From the NCBI RefSeq assembly GCF_003331055.1, contig NZ_PUQD01000002.1, forward strand, positions 62,001-126,000: DNA of 64,000 bases, written 5' to 3'. The notes beneath the pieces were generated by a model. The model was not told where the DNA came from and ran no database searches. It saw only the letters and a list, made by a program, of their open reading frames with translations. Numbering within the stretch: the first letter of the stretch is position 1; each line of letters starts with the position of its first letter. The position numbers and the translations under genes were made by a program. The DNA comes from Pseudomonas sp. AFG_SD02_1510_Pfu_092. GTDB taxonomy: Bacteria; Pseudomonadota; Gammaproteobacteria; Pseudomonadales; Pseudomonadaceae. This document shows positions 49,910 through 58,421 of the stretch, one piece after another.

Positions 49910-50815
49910 TCAGCGCCAACGATCCAGCTGCCCCTGCGCCCGGCTGCTGAAGAGGCCCAGCAGCTCGCGCAGGGTATGCGGTGGCGGTTCAGCGGTGCGG
50001 GTCACCGCATACAGGGTGATCGGCAACGCCGGGGCCAGCGGGCGGATGGCGGTGGCCCCGGGTGATGCGCCAAGTGCGGTGAACGGGTCGATGACTGCCA
50101 GCCCGGCGCCGGACTCGACCATCGCCCTGGCCAGTGAATAGGTCTGCACCGCAATGCTCACCCGTGGTGGCGGTTCGACCGCCTTCAGGTAGCTGTCGAG
50201 GCGGACCGACAGCGGGTCGGCGCTGGACAGCCCGATCAAGGGCGCATCGGCCAGCGCCGTCAACGGCAACGGCTTGCCTTCATCCTCCAGCGGCCAATAG
50301 CCTGCCGGTGCCAACGCCACCAACACACCGCTGGCCAACGCCTGGGCGCTGAGCGCGGGGTGATCGGGTTGTTGCAGGGTCAGCGCGACGTCGATTTCGC
50401 GCATCAGCAGGTTCTGCACCAGTTCGCGGCTGTGGGCACTGGACAGCTCGCAGGCGATGTCCGGATAACGCTGCACCCATTCATGAATCGCCGGCGGCAG
50501 CAGCGACAGCGCCAGTGCCGGGGTCGCGCCGATGCGCAGGCTGTGGCCCGGCTTGCGGCGCAGGCTTTGCGCCAGGCGTCGCACCCCTTGCAGGCTCTCG
50601 GTGACCTTGTCGACCTCACGCTCCAGCTCCAGCGCTTCGGGCGTGGGCTGCAACTTGCCGCGCACACGCAGGAACAACGGGAAGCCCAGTTGCTGCTCGG
50701 CGTGTTGCAGCACCTTGGTCACCGCAGGCTGGGAAACGTGCAGCAACTGCGCGGCACCGCTGACCGAGCCGGTCTGGCGGATAGCCTGGAAAATCTCGAT
50801 ATGGCGAAGGCGCAT
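49910..50815 (-). CDS. LysR-family transcriptional regulator
   Basis: A 301-residue regulator. The N-terminal winged HTH is MRLRHIEIFQAIRQTGSVSG, then AAQLLHVSQPAVTKVLQHAE. The effector domain begins near residue 92 (HSLRIGATPALALSLLPPAI). It is divergent from the FAD dehydrogenase gene, so it very likely controls that operon in response to an amino acid. A dyad of the LysR type lies just upstream of its start. Confidence 0.93.
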   Translation of the reverse strand: MRLRHIEIFQAIRQTGSVSGAAQLLHVSQPAVTKVLQHAEQQLGFPLFLRVRGKLQPTPEALELEREVDKVTESLQGVRRLAQSLRRKPGHSLRIGATPALALSLLPPAIHEWVQRYPDIACELSSAHSRELVQNLLMREIDVALTLQQPDHPALSAQALASGVLVALAPAGYWPLEDEGKPLPLTALADAPLIGLSSADPLSVRLDSYLKAVEPPPRVSIAVQTYSLARAMVESGAGLAVIDPFTALGASPGATAIRPLAPALPITLYAVTRTAEPPPHTLRELLGLFSSRAQGQLDRWR

Positions 50816-50822
50816 GGCAAAT

Positions 50823-50841
50823 CCATAACCTTTGTTTATGG
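50823..50841. promoter_or_regulatory. Candidate LysR-regulator binding dyad
   Basis: CCATAACCTTTGTTTATGG is a near-palindrome (six of seven arm positions) that contains the ATA-n9-TAT pattern expected for LysR-type sites. It lies 7 bases before the regulator's ATG, consistent with autorepression and control of the divergent operon. Confidence 0.5.
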
Positions 50842-50923
50842 CTCAGCGATCTTTATTCATTTGTCGCCAGCTGTCACCTGGCCCTAACCTCGGCCTCGTC
50901 CCAACAACGATTCAAGGACTGAC

Positions 50924-52165
50924 ATGGCTCAGCATGCAAGCATCATCGGTGGCGGCGTCATTGGCCTGGCAACGGCTTATGCGCTGGTGCGCGACGGCTT
51001 CGATGTGACGCTGATCGAGGCTCGCGACGCGCTGGGCAGTGAAACCAGCTTCGCCAACGGTGGCCAGTTGTCCTATCGCTACGTGGCGCCTCTGGCCGAC
51101 GCCGGTGTGCCGCTGCAAGCCATCGGCTGGATGTTGCGCGGTGACTCGCCGCTGAAATTGCGCCCACGCTTCGACCCCGCGCAGTGGCGCTGGATGGCTG
51201 CTTTCCTCGCGGCTTGCCGCTCCTCGGTCAACCGCGCCAATGCAGGCCACCTGTTGCGCCTGGCGCTGTTGAGCCAGGCCACCTTGCAGGCCTGGCGTGA
51301 AGAAGATGGCCTGGAGGGTTTCCACTGGCGGCGCAATGGCAAGCTGGTCACCTTCCGCCAGGCCAGCAGCTTCGACCATGCGCGCAACAACCTTGCCGCC
51401 CCCCAGCAACAACAGGTGCTGTCGCACGCAGACTGCGCCCGCCTGGACCCGGCCCTGGCGCAGGCGCCCTTTGTCGGCGCCATCCATACGCCGGATGAAG
51501 AAGTGGGTGATTGCCACGCTTTCTGCCAGCAACTGGCCGCGCGCTTGCAGGCGTCGGGACGCTGCGAATTCCGCCTGGGCCAGGCGGTGACCGGTATTCG
51601 CCATGCGCATGGCGCGGTGAATGCAATCGAACTGGGCGACGAAGTGCTGCCGGTAGAGCGACTGGTGGTCGCTGCCGGCCATCGCAGTACCTTGCTGGCC
51701 CTGCCGGGCGTCGACCTGCCGCTGTACCCGCTCAAGGGTTATAGCCTGACGGTACCGATCGGCACACAACACCGGGCACCGGACCTGAGCATCACCGATT
51801 ACGACCGCAAGATCGTCTATGCCCGTATCGGTGAGCAGCTGCGCGTGGCGGCGATGGTCGACATCGTTGGCTTCGACGCGTCGCTGGCGCCCAAGCGCCT
51901 GGCGCTGCTCAAACGCCAGGCCCGCGAAACCTTCGCCAATGCCGGTGACTACGACCATGCCATCGAATGGGCCGGCATGCGTCCGGCGACCCCGAGCGGC
52001 GTGCCGCTGCTGGGCGCAACAGCCTATCGCAATCTGTGGCTCAACCTCGGCCATGGTGCGCTTGGCTTCACCCTGGCCTGCGCCAGCGCACGCTTGCTCA
52101 GTGAACTGATCGGCCAGCGCCGCCCCGCCATCGACCTGCAGGGTTTCACGCCCCGCGCGGCCTGA
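50924..52165 (+). CDS. FAD-dependent amino-acid dehydrogenase (DadA-like)
   Basis: A 413-residue flavoenzyme of the D-amino-acid oxidase fold. The Rossmann motif is IIGGGVIGLATAYALVRDGF, followed by TLIEARDALGSETSFANGGQ as in DadA. The C-terminal GHGALGFTLACASARLLSEL completes FAD binding. The likely reaction is oxidation of a D-amino acid to an imine and then the keto acid. It is the first gene after the divergent LysR gene. The specific substrate is unknown; it is not the dadA next to dadX. Confidence 0.85.
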   Translation: MAQHASIIGGGVIGLATAYALVRDGFDVTLIEARDALGSETSFANGGQLSYRYVAPLADAGVPLQAIGWMLRGDSPLKLRPRFDPAQWRWMAAFLAACRSSVNRANAGHLLRLALLSQATLQAWREEDGLEGFHWRRNGKLVTFRQASSFDHARNNLAAPQQQQVLSHADCARLDPALAQAPFVGAIHTPDEEVGDCHAFCQQLAARLQASGRCEFRLGQAVTGIRHAHGAVNAIELGDEVLPVERLVVAAGHRSTLLALPGVDLPLYPLKGYSLTVPIGTQHRAPDLSITDYDRKIVYARIGEQLRVAAMVDIVGFDASLAPKRLALLKRQARETFANAGDYDHAIEWAGMRPATPSGVPLLGATAYRNLWLNLGHGALGFTLACASARLLSELIGQRRPAIDLQGFTPRAA

Positions 52166-52193
52166 ACCCTGAACCTCCTGAAAGGACTACCCG

Positions 52194-52544
52194 ATGACCA
52201 TCGTCCGTATCCAGCCCAACCCACGCCTGTCCGCCGCCGTAACCTTCGGCGAGCTGGTGTTTCTCTCCGGCCAGGTGCCGGGCGACGCCACCGATGCCGG
52301 CGGCCAGACTGCCCAGGTACTGGAAAAGATCGACGCCTTGCTGGCCGAGGCCGGCAGCGACAAGGACCACCTGCTCAGCGCAACCATTTACCTGAAAAAC
52401 ATCGACCAGGATTTCGCCGCGATGAACGCAGTATGGTCCGCCTGGCTGTCGCCCGGCCAGGCCCCGAGCCGCACTACCTTGCAGGCCGAACTGGCGCGTG
52501 CGCAGGTGTTGGTGGAAATATCCGTGATCGCCGCACGTCGCTGA
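52194..52544 (+). CDS. RidA-family enamine/imine deaminase
   Basis: A 116-residue RidA/YjgF-like protein that hydrolyses reactive imines or enamines. Family segments are RLSAAVTFGELVFLSGQVPG and LLSATIYLKNIDQDFAAMNA. The conserved arginine that contacts the substrate carboxylate is in APSRTTLQAELA. Pairing with an amino-acid dehydrogenase, 28 bases downstream of it, suggests it clears the imine product. Confidence 0.88.
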   Translation: MTIVRIQPNPRLSAAVTFGELVFLSGQVPGDATDAGGQTAQVLEKIDALLAEAGSDKDHLLSATIYLKNIDQDFAAMNAVWSAWLSPGQAPSRTTLQAELARAQVLVEISVIAARR

Positions 52545-52571
52545 CCCCCTTACCCACAACGGAGAACAACA

Positions 52572-53474
52572 ATGCAAAAAATCACGTTGATCGGCTGCAC
52601 CCTTGCCCTTTTGCTGGCCACTCAGGCCCATGCCGATGAAGCAGCGTTGGGCCCTACGTTAAGCAAGATCGCCAAAGCCAACAGCATCACCCTGGGCTAT
52701 CGCGATGCTTCGGTGCCGTTCTCCTACGTGGGCGACCACTCCGGCCAGCCGATGGGCTACTCGGTAGACCTGGCGAGCAAGATCGTCGAGCGGGTACGGC
52801 AGAAGCTGGCGTTGCCGCAGCTGAAGGTGAAGTACAACCTGGTGACCTCGCAAACCCGCATTCCGCTGGTGCAGAACGGTACCGTCGACCTGGAGTGCGG
52901 CTCGACCGGCGTTACCGCAGAGCGACAGAAGCAGGTGGCGTTTTCCTACGGGTTCATCTACGTCAAAGGCCAACTGCTGACGGCCAAAGACAGCGGGATC
53001 AACAGTTTTGCCGACCTGCGCGGCAAGAATGTGGTGACCACCGCCGGCACCACCAACGAACGCTACCTGAAAAGCTACAACGTCGAACACAAGGTCGACA
53101 TGTTCGTCATCAGTGCCAAGGACCATGGTGAAGCCTTCCAGATGTTGCAGTCCGGTCGGGCGGCGGCGTTCTACATGGACGATGCGCTGCTCTACGGAGA
53201 ACGCGCCAAGGCCCGCGACCCGCACAAGTGGGTGGTGGTCGGGGAGGAGCAATCGCGGGAAATCTACAGCTGCATGGTGCGCAAGGACGACCCGCAGTTC
53301 CTCGCCCTGGTGAACGCGGCGCTGGGCGAGCTGTACAGCTCCGGGGAAATCAACGGCATCTACCAGCGCTGGTTCGAACAACCGATTCCGCCCAAAGGCT
53401 TGAACCTGGAGTTCCCGATGACCAGCGAACTCAAGGCCATCATTGCCAAGCCGGTGAGTGATCCGGTGGAGTAG
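52572..53474 (+). CDS. Amino-acid ABC transporter substrate-binding protein (GltI-like), no permease nearby
   Basis: A 300-residue periplasmic binding protein of family 3. The signal peptide is MQKITLIGCTLALLLATQAH, cut after AHA. Lobe 1 includes ITLGYRDASVPFSYVGDHSG and QPMGYSVDLASKIVERVRQK. The ligand-binding ECGSTGVTAERQKQVAFSYG is typical of glutamate/aspartate binders. The permease and ATPase genes that normally follow are absent, so it must share a membrane complex or serve as a sensor. It starts 27 bases after the RidA gene. Confidence 0.88.
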   Translation: MQKITLIGCTLALLLATQAHADEAALGPTLSKIAKANSITLGYRDASVPFSYVGDHSGQPMGYSVDLASKIVERVRQKLALPQLKVKYNLVTSQTRIPLVQNGTVDLECGSTGVTAERQKQVAFSYGFIYVKGQLLTAKDSGINSFADLRGKNVVTTAGTTNERYLKSYNVEHKVDMFVISAKDHGEAFQMLQSGRAAAFYMDDALLYGERAKARDPHKWVVVGEEQSREIYSCMVRKDDPQFLALVNAALGELYSSGEINGIYQRWFEQPIPPKGLNLEFPMTSELKAIIAKPVSDPVE

Positions 53475-54015
53475 CGCCGATTTGACGTCGAAACCCGCAT
53501 GCGATGACCAGCAGCACGGCACCAGAAGAATGGTGTCGTGCTTCTATCTAAACACCGCAGGTTCAGGTTTTATCCACAGCTGGGCTTCGTGCCGTCCGGC
53601 ATTGGGGATGCGGCAATGTCACGTGGCTGGCGTTTTAAAGATAAAGCGGGTGATTCAACAATCCGCTTATTTCTCGCCCGAGCTTCCTCTGTGTAAATAG
53701 TGGCTCGGGCTCTTTCAGCATGATCAGTACCACTCATAACCTGAGGCAAATATTCTTGAATGGCTTCTTCGCTATTCAGCAAATCCATTAGGTCAAACGG
53801 TATCAGTTTTTGCATCGACGTCCCCTGAACAGGCAACAAGAGCGTGACAGCCCCCTGTTAAGTACTACACAGCGCACCCTCCTAAAAATTTGCAGTCCTT
53901 TTCTTACTCGCTTGACAGTGAACATGTCTGGTAACAACCCCTGACGAACCACACCGAACCATGCCCATCCCTCGACGTCCGATCCTGCATCCCCCGCGTT
54001 TCGAGGTACCCCCGT
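53475..54015. other. Less GC-rich intergenic patch
   Basis: About 540 bases between the binding-protein and bestrophin genes. The left half (about 53520-53860) is markedly richer in A/T than the flanks and contains the antitoxin remnant. TTGACA occurs at 53912-53917 but has no good -10 at standard spacing. I found no other gene or repeat. Confidence 0.5.
53570..53815 (-). pseudogene. Truncated addiction-module antitoxin remnant
   Basis: The first 30 residues (MQKLIPFDLMDLLNSEEAIQ, then EYLPQVMSG) resemble the start of small HigA/antidote-type antitoxins, which begin with a KLxPFDxxxYLxxEEAIAEYL-like pattern. After that the frame reads ARATIYTEEARARNKRIVES and a tail without the expected HTH. 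No toxin gene is adjacent. The likely explanation is a decayed module. Whether the frame is still translated is unknown. Confidence 0.5.
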
Positions 54016-54909
54016 GTGAAAGACATCATCACCCGCAAGTACCGCCTGGTGGTAAAAACCATCGGCTACATCGGCTGGTCGCTGTTCTGGCTGCTGATCT
54101 GGGATGTGCTGGTCACCATCGACTTCATGCTGTTTTTCAACAGCAAGTTCAGCCTGCCGCTGATTCCGTTGACCCTGCTCGGCTCGGCGCTGGTGGTGCT
54201 GGTGAGCTTTCGCAACAGCAGCGCCTACAACCGCTGGTGGGAGGCGCGCACGTTGTGGGGGGCGTTGGTGAACAGCTCGCGCAGCTTCGCACGGCAGGCA
54301 CTGACCTTGATCGATGACCCGGATGACGGCCTCAACCCGGTCAAGGCCACCCTGCTGCGCCGGCATATCGCCTACGTGAACTGCCTGGCGGCGCACCTGA
54401 AAGGTGAGCACTGCCCGGATGAACTGATGGCGTTCATCCCGCCGGCGGAATTCGAGCGGCGCAACCGTTCGAACAACTTCGCCAACGACATTCTGAGTGG
54501 CTCTGCGGCGCTGCTGGCGCGGGAATACCAGGCCGGGCGGCTGGACAGCATTCGCCTGGCAAGGCTGGAGTCGACGCTGGTCGACCTGTCCAACGCCCAG
54601 GGCGGCATGGAGCGAATTGCCAATACGCCACTGCCCTACCCTTACGTGTACTTCCCGCGGCTGTTCATTACCTTGTTCTGCCTGATCGTGCCGGTGGGGC
54701 TGGTGGAGTCGCTGGGCTGGTTCACGCCGCTGGCTTCGACCGTGGTGGGCTTCATGCTGCTGGCCATCGAGCGGATCGGGACGGATTTGCAGAGCCCGTT
54801 TCGCTTCAGTGAGCACCAGATCCAGATGGACAGCATTTGCGAGACGATCGAGCGCAACCTCGAGTCGATGCAGCGGGAGGCGCAGTGTGCCGAAGTTGTG
54901 GGGGCCTGA
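54016..54909 (+). CDS. Bestrophin-like channel family protein (YneE)
   Basis: A 297-residue membrane protein with about four helices. Family features are the second-helix FNSKFSLPLIPLTLLGSALV, then VSFRNSSAYNRWWEARTLWG (the conserved RWWE), and PYPYVYFPRLFITLFCLIVP. Bacterial bestrophins form pentameric ion channels. The start is GTG at 54016; no strong ribosome site is visible. It is a single gene followed by a REP pair. Confidence 0.87.
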   Translation: MKDIITRKYRLVVKTIGYIGWSLFWLLIWDVLVTIDFMLFFNSKFSLPLIPLTLLGSALVVLVSFRNSSAYNRWWEARTLWGALVNSSRSFARQALTLIDDPDDGLNPVKATLLRRHIAYVNCLAAHLKGEHCPDELMAFIPPAEFERRNRSNNFANDILSGSAALLAREYQAGRLDSIRLARLESTLVDLSNAQGGMERIANTPLPYPYVYFPRLFITLFCLIVPVGLVESLGWFTPLASTVVGFMLLAIERIGTDLQSPFRFSEHQIQMDSICETIERNLESMQREAQCAEVVGA

Positions 54910-54917
54910 GCGATTTC

Positions 54918-55036
54918 GGGGCTGCGTTGCAGCCCATCGCGACACAAGGCCGCTCCCACAGCTACAGCATCAGCCCCAAGCCTGCGCGGTACCTGTGGGA
55001 GCGGCCTTGTGTCGCGATGGGCCGCAACGCGGCCCC
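54918..55036. repeat. REP pair, second subtype (GACACAAGGCCGCTCC)
   Basis: Arms are GCGACACAAGGCCGCTCCCA and the mirror GGGAGCGGCCTTGTGTCGCG, extended by GGGGCTGCG/CGCGGCCCC. The core differs from the common GCGGGTAAACCCGC type, so this is another REP subfamily. It lies between convergent genes. Confidence 0.85.
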
Positions 55037-55045
55037 GGCTTTCGG

Positions 55046-55813
55046 TCAGGCCCGCACATAGCGCTGGCGCAACACATCGCTCAACGCATCCACCAGCAGC
55101 ACCAGCACCAGCATGCCGATGATCACCGTACTGGCCTGGGCCTCCTGGAACAGGCTCAGGGTGGTGTAGAGCATCTGCCCCAAGCCGCCAGCCCCGACAA
55201 ACCCCAGCACGCTGGCCATACGGATGTTGTTTTCCCAGCGATACAGGCTGTAAGCCAGCAACTGCGGCCACAAATTGGGCAAGGTCCCAAAGCAGAACGC
55301 CGCCACCTGGCTGCCGCCCTGCAGGCGAATGGCCGCCGCCGGCTCTGGCGGTGCGTTCTCCAGGGCCTCGGCAAACAGCCGCCCCAGTACGCCAGCGGTG
55401 TGCAGCGCCAGCGCCAGAGTACCGGCATTCGGCCCAAGCCCGGCAGCCAGCACCGTCAGCGCAGCCCACACCAGTTCGGGAATGGCACGCAAGGCATTCA
55501 GCAACAACCGCGCAGCGGCCTGCAACGGCCAACCGAAGCGGCCAGCGGCCGGCAGCGCCAGCAGCATGCCCAGCACCATCGCCAACAAGGTACCCAGGCC
55601 CGACATCGCCAGGGTTTCCAGCGCCCCGTGCGCAACCGCACGCAGGTGCATGGCCGACAGGTCCGGGTGCAGGAAACGCCCGGCATACTCAGCCATCTGG
55701 CCCAGCCCGCCGTTGCCGACCAGTGCCTGCCAGTCCAGCTCCAGGTACGCGAACGAGGCCATCACCGCGGCTACGATGGCTACCAGCACCAGCACGTTGA
55801 GCGCCCGGTTCAT
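55046..55813 (-). CDS. PhnE-like ABC permease 2 (selenium-linked operon)
   Basis: A 255-residue permease, last gene of a four-gene leftward operon. It has about six helices and the loop ALENAPPEPAAAIRLQGGSQ, then the ENNIRMASVLGFVGAGGLGQ stretch typical of phosphonate-type permeases. The ATG at 55813 overlaps the previous permease by 4 bases. The frame is open further upstream within that gene. The substrate is inferred from context only. Confidence 0.85.
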   Translation of the reverse strand: MNRALNVLVLVAIVAAVMASFAYLELDWQALVGNGGLGQMAEYAGRFLHPDLSAMHLRAVAHGALETLAMSGLGTLLAMVLGMLLALPAAGRFGWPLQAAARLLLNALRAIPELVWAALTVLAAGLGPNAGTLALALHTAGVLGRLFAEALENAPPEPAAAIRLQGGSQVAAFCFGTLPNLWPQLLAYSLYRWENNIRMASVLGFVGAGGLGQMLYTTLSLFQEAQASTVIIGMLVLVLLVDALSDVLRQRYVRA

Positions 55814-56637
55814 GCCAGCCTCCAGCGCAGCAGCCGGCTGAGCAGGTCGGCCAGCATCACCAGCATCAGGAACGTCAGCAGCATGCTCGCCACTTCTGCT
55901 CCGGCGAACATGCGCATCGACAGGTCGATCTGCTGCCCCAGCCCGCCTGCGCCGACAAAGCCCATCACCACCGAGGCACGTACCGCGCACTCCCAGCGGT
56001 ACACGGTGTACGACACCATCTCGGACACCGCATTGGGCAGGATGCCGTAGAGAAACGCCGCCAGCCGGCCACTGCCCGCCTGCAGCAAAGCGTGCGCCGG
56101 GCGCTGGTCGACCGACTCGAAGATCTCTGCATAGACCTTGCCGAGCATGCCGCTGTAGGTAATGGCGATGGCCAGCACGCCAGCCGTCGGCCCCAGGCCG
56201 ACAGCCCGCACGAACAGCAACGCCCAGACGATTTCCGGCACGCTACGCAGGAACACAAGTAACCAGCGCACCGGCAGGCGCAGCAGACGCGACCACCAAC
56301 CGACGCGCCCGCCACGGGAGGCCGCGCGCAACGACAAGGCGCGGCTGGCCAGCAGGCTGGCAGGGACCGCCAACAACAACGCCAGCGCCATGCCAGCGGT
56401 GGCCACGGCCAGGGTTTGCCAGGTAGCTTGGGACAGCAGCGAAAGAAAATCGCCATCGTGCGCCGGCGGCCAGAAGGCGCTGGTGAAGCTGGCGATCTGC
56501 TGACGGTTCTCCGCCTGCAACAGCACCCCGGGGTTCAGTTCACTCAAGCGAATGCCCGGCCACAGCACCGCCAGCGCCAGCAAGGTCAGCAGCAGCCGGG
56601 GCAACAGCGCCGGGTCGCGGGCATTACCCCTCAGCAT
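55810..56637 (-). CDS. PhnE-like ABC permease 1 (selenium-linked operon)
   Basis: A 275-residue permease with helices around 13-30, 75-98 and further along. The loop reads VYAEIFESVDQRPAHALLQA, followed by ECAVRASVVMGFVGAGGLGQ, as in PhnE. Together with the 255-residue partner it would form the transmembrane channel. It overlaps the ATPase gene by 7 bases. Confidence 0.85.
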   Translation of the reverse strand: MLRGNARDPALLPRLLLTLLALAVLWPGIRLSELNPGVLLQAENRQQIASFTSAFWPPAHDGDFLSLLSQATWQTLAVATAGMALALLLAVPASLLASRALSLRAASRGGRVGWWSRLLRLPVRWLLVFLRSVPEIVWALLFVRAVGLGPTAGVLAIAITYSGMLGKVYAEIFESVDQRPAHALLQAGSGRLAAFLYGILPNAVSEMVSYTVYRWECAVRASVVMGFVGAGGLGQQIDLSMRMFAGAEVASMLLTFLMLVMLADLLSRLLRWRLA

Positions 56638-57443
56638 CGCGGAATCTGCACGGTCAGGGTTGGCCCCTGGGTTGGCGGCGAGCCCAGTTGTTCGTTGGCA
56701 TACAGCGCATCCAGCAACTGCCCGGTCACGGCCTCGGCCGGGCAGTCGAAGGCCACCCGCCCTTCGCGGATACCAATCACCCGCGGGAAGTGCGCCAGCG
56801 CCAGGTCCACGGCATGCAGGCTAGCCACCAGGGTCACGCCATTGGCCTGGGCATGGCAGTTGAGCAAGGCCAGGCTGTGGTCGGCCAGCACCGGGTCCAT
56901 GGCCGACACCGGCTCGTCGGTCAGCAACAGCTGCGGCCGCTGGTACAGCGCGCGGGCAATGCCCACCCGCTGCAGCTGGCCGCCGGACAACTGCCCGCAC
57001 TGCACGAACAGTTTGTCGGCCAGGCCCAGCTCGGCCAGGGCTTGCCGGGCCCCCGGCACATCGCTGGGGTACAGCAGGTTGAGCAGGCCGCGCAGCATGC
57101 CCCATTGCCCGAGGCGGCCGGCCAGCACCGCCGTCACCACCCGCTGGCGCGGCGGCAATGGCGGTGCCTGGTGCACCAGGCCAACCCGCGCGCGCAGCCG
57201 CTGTCGAGCTCTGGAGGACAACGCCCAAGGCTGCTCGCCGAGCAGTTCGAGCTGCCCGCAGCCGGGCTGGATGGCCGTGGCCATCAGGTGCAACAAGCTG
57301 GACTTGCCGGCCCCCGAAGGCCCGATGATGGCGACGCGTTCGCCCTCGCCGATACGCAGGCTGACCGCATCAAGCGCACGCACCTGGCCATGCTGCAGGC
57401 TGACGTCGTGCAGCTGAATCGCCACGCTGGAAGAGGCAGTCAC
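56631..57443 (-). CDS. PhnC-like ABC ATPase (selenium-linked operon)
   Basis: A 270-residue ATPase. Walker A is GPSGAGKS near residue 40, the signature is LSGGQLQR and Walker B is LLLTDEP. The H-loop is in VTLVASLHAVDLAL. The general form is PhnC-like. The ATG overlaps the binding-protein stop by 4 bases. Confidence 0.87.
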   Translation of the reverse strand: MTASSSVAIQLHDVSLQHGQVRALDAVSLRIGEGERVAIIGPSGAGKSSLLHLMATAIQPGCGQLELLGEQPWALSSRARQRLRARVGLVHQAPPLPPRQRVVTAVLAGRLGQWGMLRGLLNLLYPSDVPGARQALAELGLADKLFVQCGQLSGGQLQRVGIARALYQRPQLLLTDEPVSAMDPVLADHSLALLNCHAQANGVTLVASLHAVDLALAHFPRVIGIREGRVAFDCPAEAVTGQLLDALYANEQLGSPPTQGPTLTVQIPRC

Positions 57444-58294
57444 TTGAGCAGGCCGGCCTCGCGCGCAGCCTGCTCGGTGCCCACGTAGTTCTCAGGCTTG
57501 GTCTCGATGAAGCGGCTGGCGGCCTGCAGGTCGAGGATTGCCTTGTGTTCCGGGTTGGCCGGGTCGAGGTTGAGGAAGGCTTGCTTGATCTTCTCTTTCA
57601 GCGCTGGGTCCATGGTGCCGCGCACGGTCCAGTTGTAGTCGAAGTAGGTCGGCGTGGTAGCGAACACTTTCACCTTGGCGGTATCGACCTTGCCGGCATC
57701 CACCAGCTTCTGCCACACGCTGGCATTGAGCACGCCGCCATCGACCTTGCCGGCCTGCACCCAGGCCACGGTGGCATCGTGGGCGCCGGAGTAGGCCACG
57801 CGGCTGAAGTAGTCTTCAGGCTTGATGTTGTCCTGCTTGAGCATGAAGTAACGGGGCATCAGGCTGCCCGAGGTGGACGAGATGGAACCGAAGGCAAACG
57901 ACTTGCCCTTGAGGTCGGCCAGGCTCTTTACTTCAGGGTTGGCGGTGATGAACTTGGAGGTGAACTGTGCATCCTGCTCACGCTGCACCAGCGGCGTGGC
58001 GGCTGGGTCTTTCAGGTGCACCTGGACGAACGTGAAGCCCCCCAGCCAGGCCAGGTCGAGGCGGTCGGAAGCCAACGATTCGACTACGGCGGGGTAGTCG
58101 GCCACCGGTACGAACTTGACTTCCATGCCCAGCTGTTTGGCCAGGTATTCGCCCAACGGCTTGAACTTGCGCTGCAGTTCGGTCGGTGCTTCGTCGGGGA
58201 TGGCGCTGACCCGCAGCGTGTCAGCCGCCTGGGCGACAACGGCACAACAGGACAGCACGAGGCCGGCGGCGAGCGCCATAGGGCGTTTGAGCAT
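57440..58294 (-). CDS. PhnD-like substrate-binding protein, putative selenium-oxyanion transporter
   Basis: A 284-residue periplasmic protein. The signal peptide ends AQA-ADT (residue 23). Its binding region contains LRVSAIPDEAPTELQRKFKP and DLAWLGGFTFVQVHLKD, as in phosphonate/phosphite binders, but with distinct residues. I recall close Pseudomonas relatives being named putative selenate ABC transporter binding proteins, apparently because of their position next to selD; I cannot verify that here. The ATG at 58294 has GGAGAA upstream. It is divergent from selD and first in its operon. Confidence 0.82.
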   Translation of the reverse strand: MLKRPMALAAGLVLSCCAVVAQAADTLRVSAIPDEAPTELQRKFKPLGEYLAKQLGMEVKFVPVADYPAVVESLASDRLDLAWLGGFTFVQVHLKDPAATPLVQREQDAQFTSKFITANPEVKSLADLKGKSFAFGSISSTSGSLMPRYFMLKQDNIKPEDYFSRVAYSGAHDATVAWVQAGKVDGGVLNASVWQKLVDAGKVDTAKVKVFATTPTYFDYNWTVRGTMDPALKEKIKQAFLNLDPANPEHKAILDLQAASRFIETKPENYVGTEQAAREAGLLK

Positions 58295-58421
58295 GGGTGT
58301 TCTCCGGTTCAATAGCGGGGAAAGGTCGGCCTATGCGCCGACAACGGGGGATTATAAGAGGCGCAGGCGCAAAGGCCAGCTTTGCTACAATCGCGCGACA
58401 AATTGACCTGCCGAGGTACAC
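58295..58421. promoter_or_regulatory. Divergent promoter region of the selenium module
   Basis: 127 bases separate the transporter operon and selD. On the minus strand a perfect TATAAT (58356-58351) could serve the transporter; on the plus strand TACAAT (58386-58391) could serve selD. Neither has a clear -35. A GTCGGC/GCCGAC dyad lies at about 58326-58341. Confidence 0.4.

Noticed and set aside
53912..53930. TTGACA as the -35 of a bestrophin promoter
   Set aside because: The nearest A/T-rich hexamer (TAACAA) is only about 14-15 bases away, too close for a normal sigma-70 promoter.
55046..58294. Calling the four-gene transporter phnCDE for phosphonate
   Set aside because: No C-P lyase or phosphonatase gene is in reach, while selD and mnmH share its promoter region. 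The family resemblance is general and does not fix the substrate.
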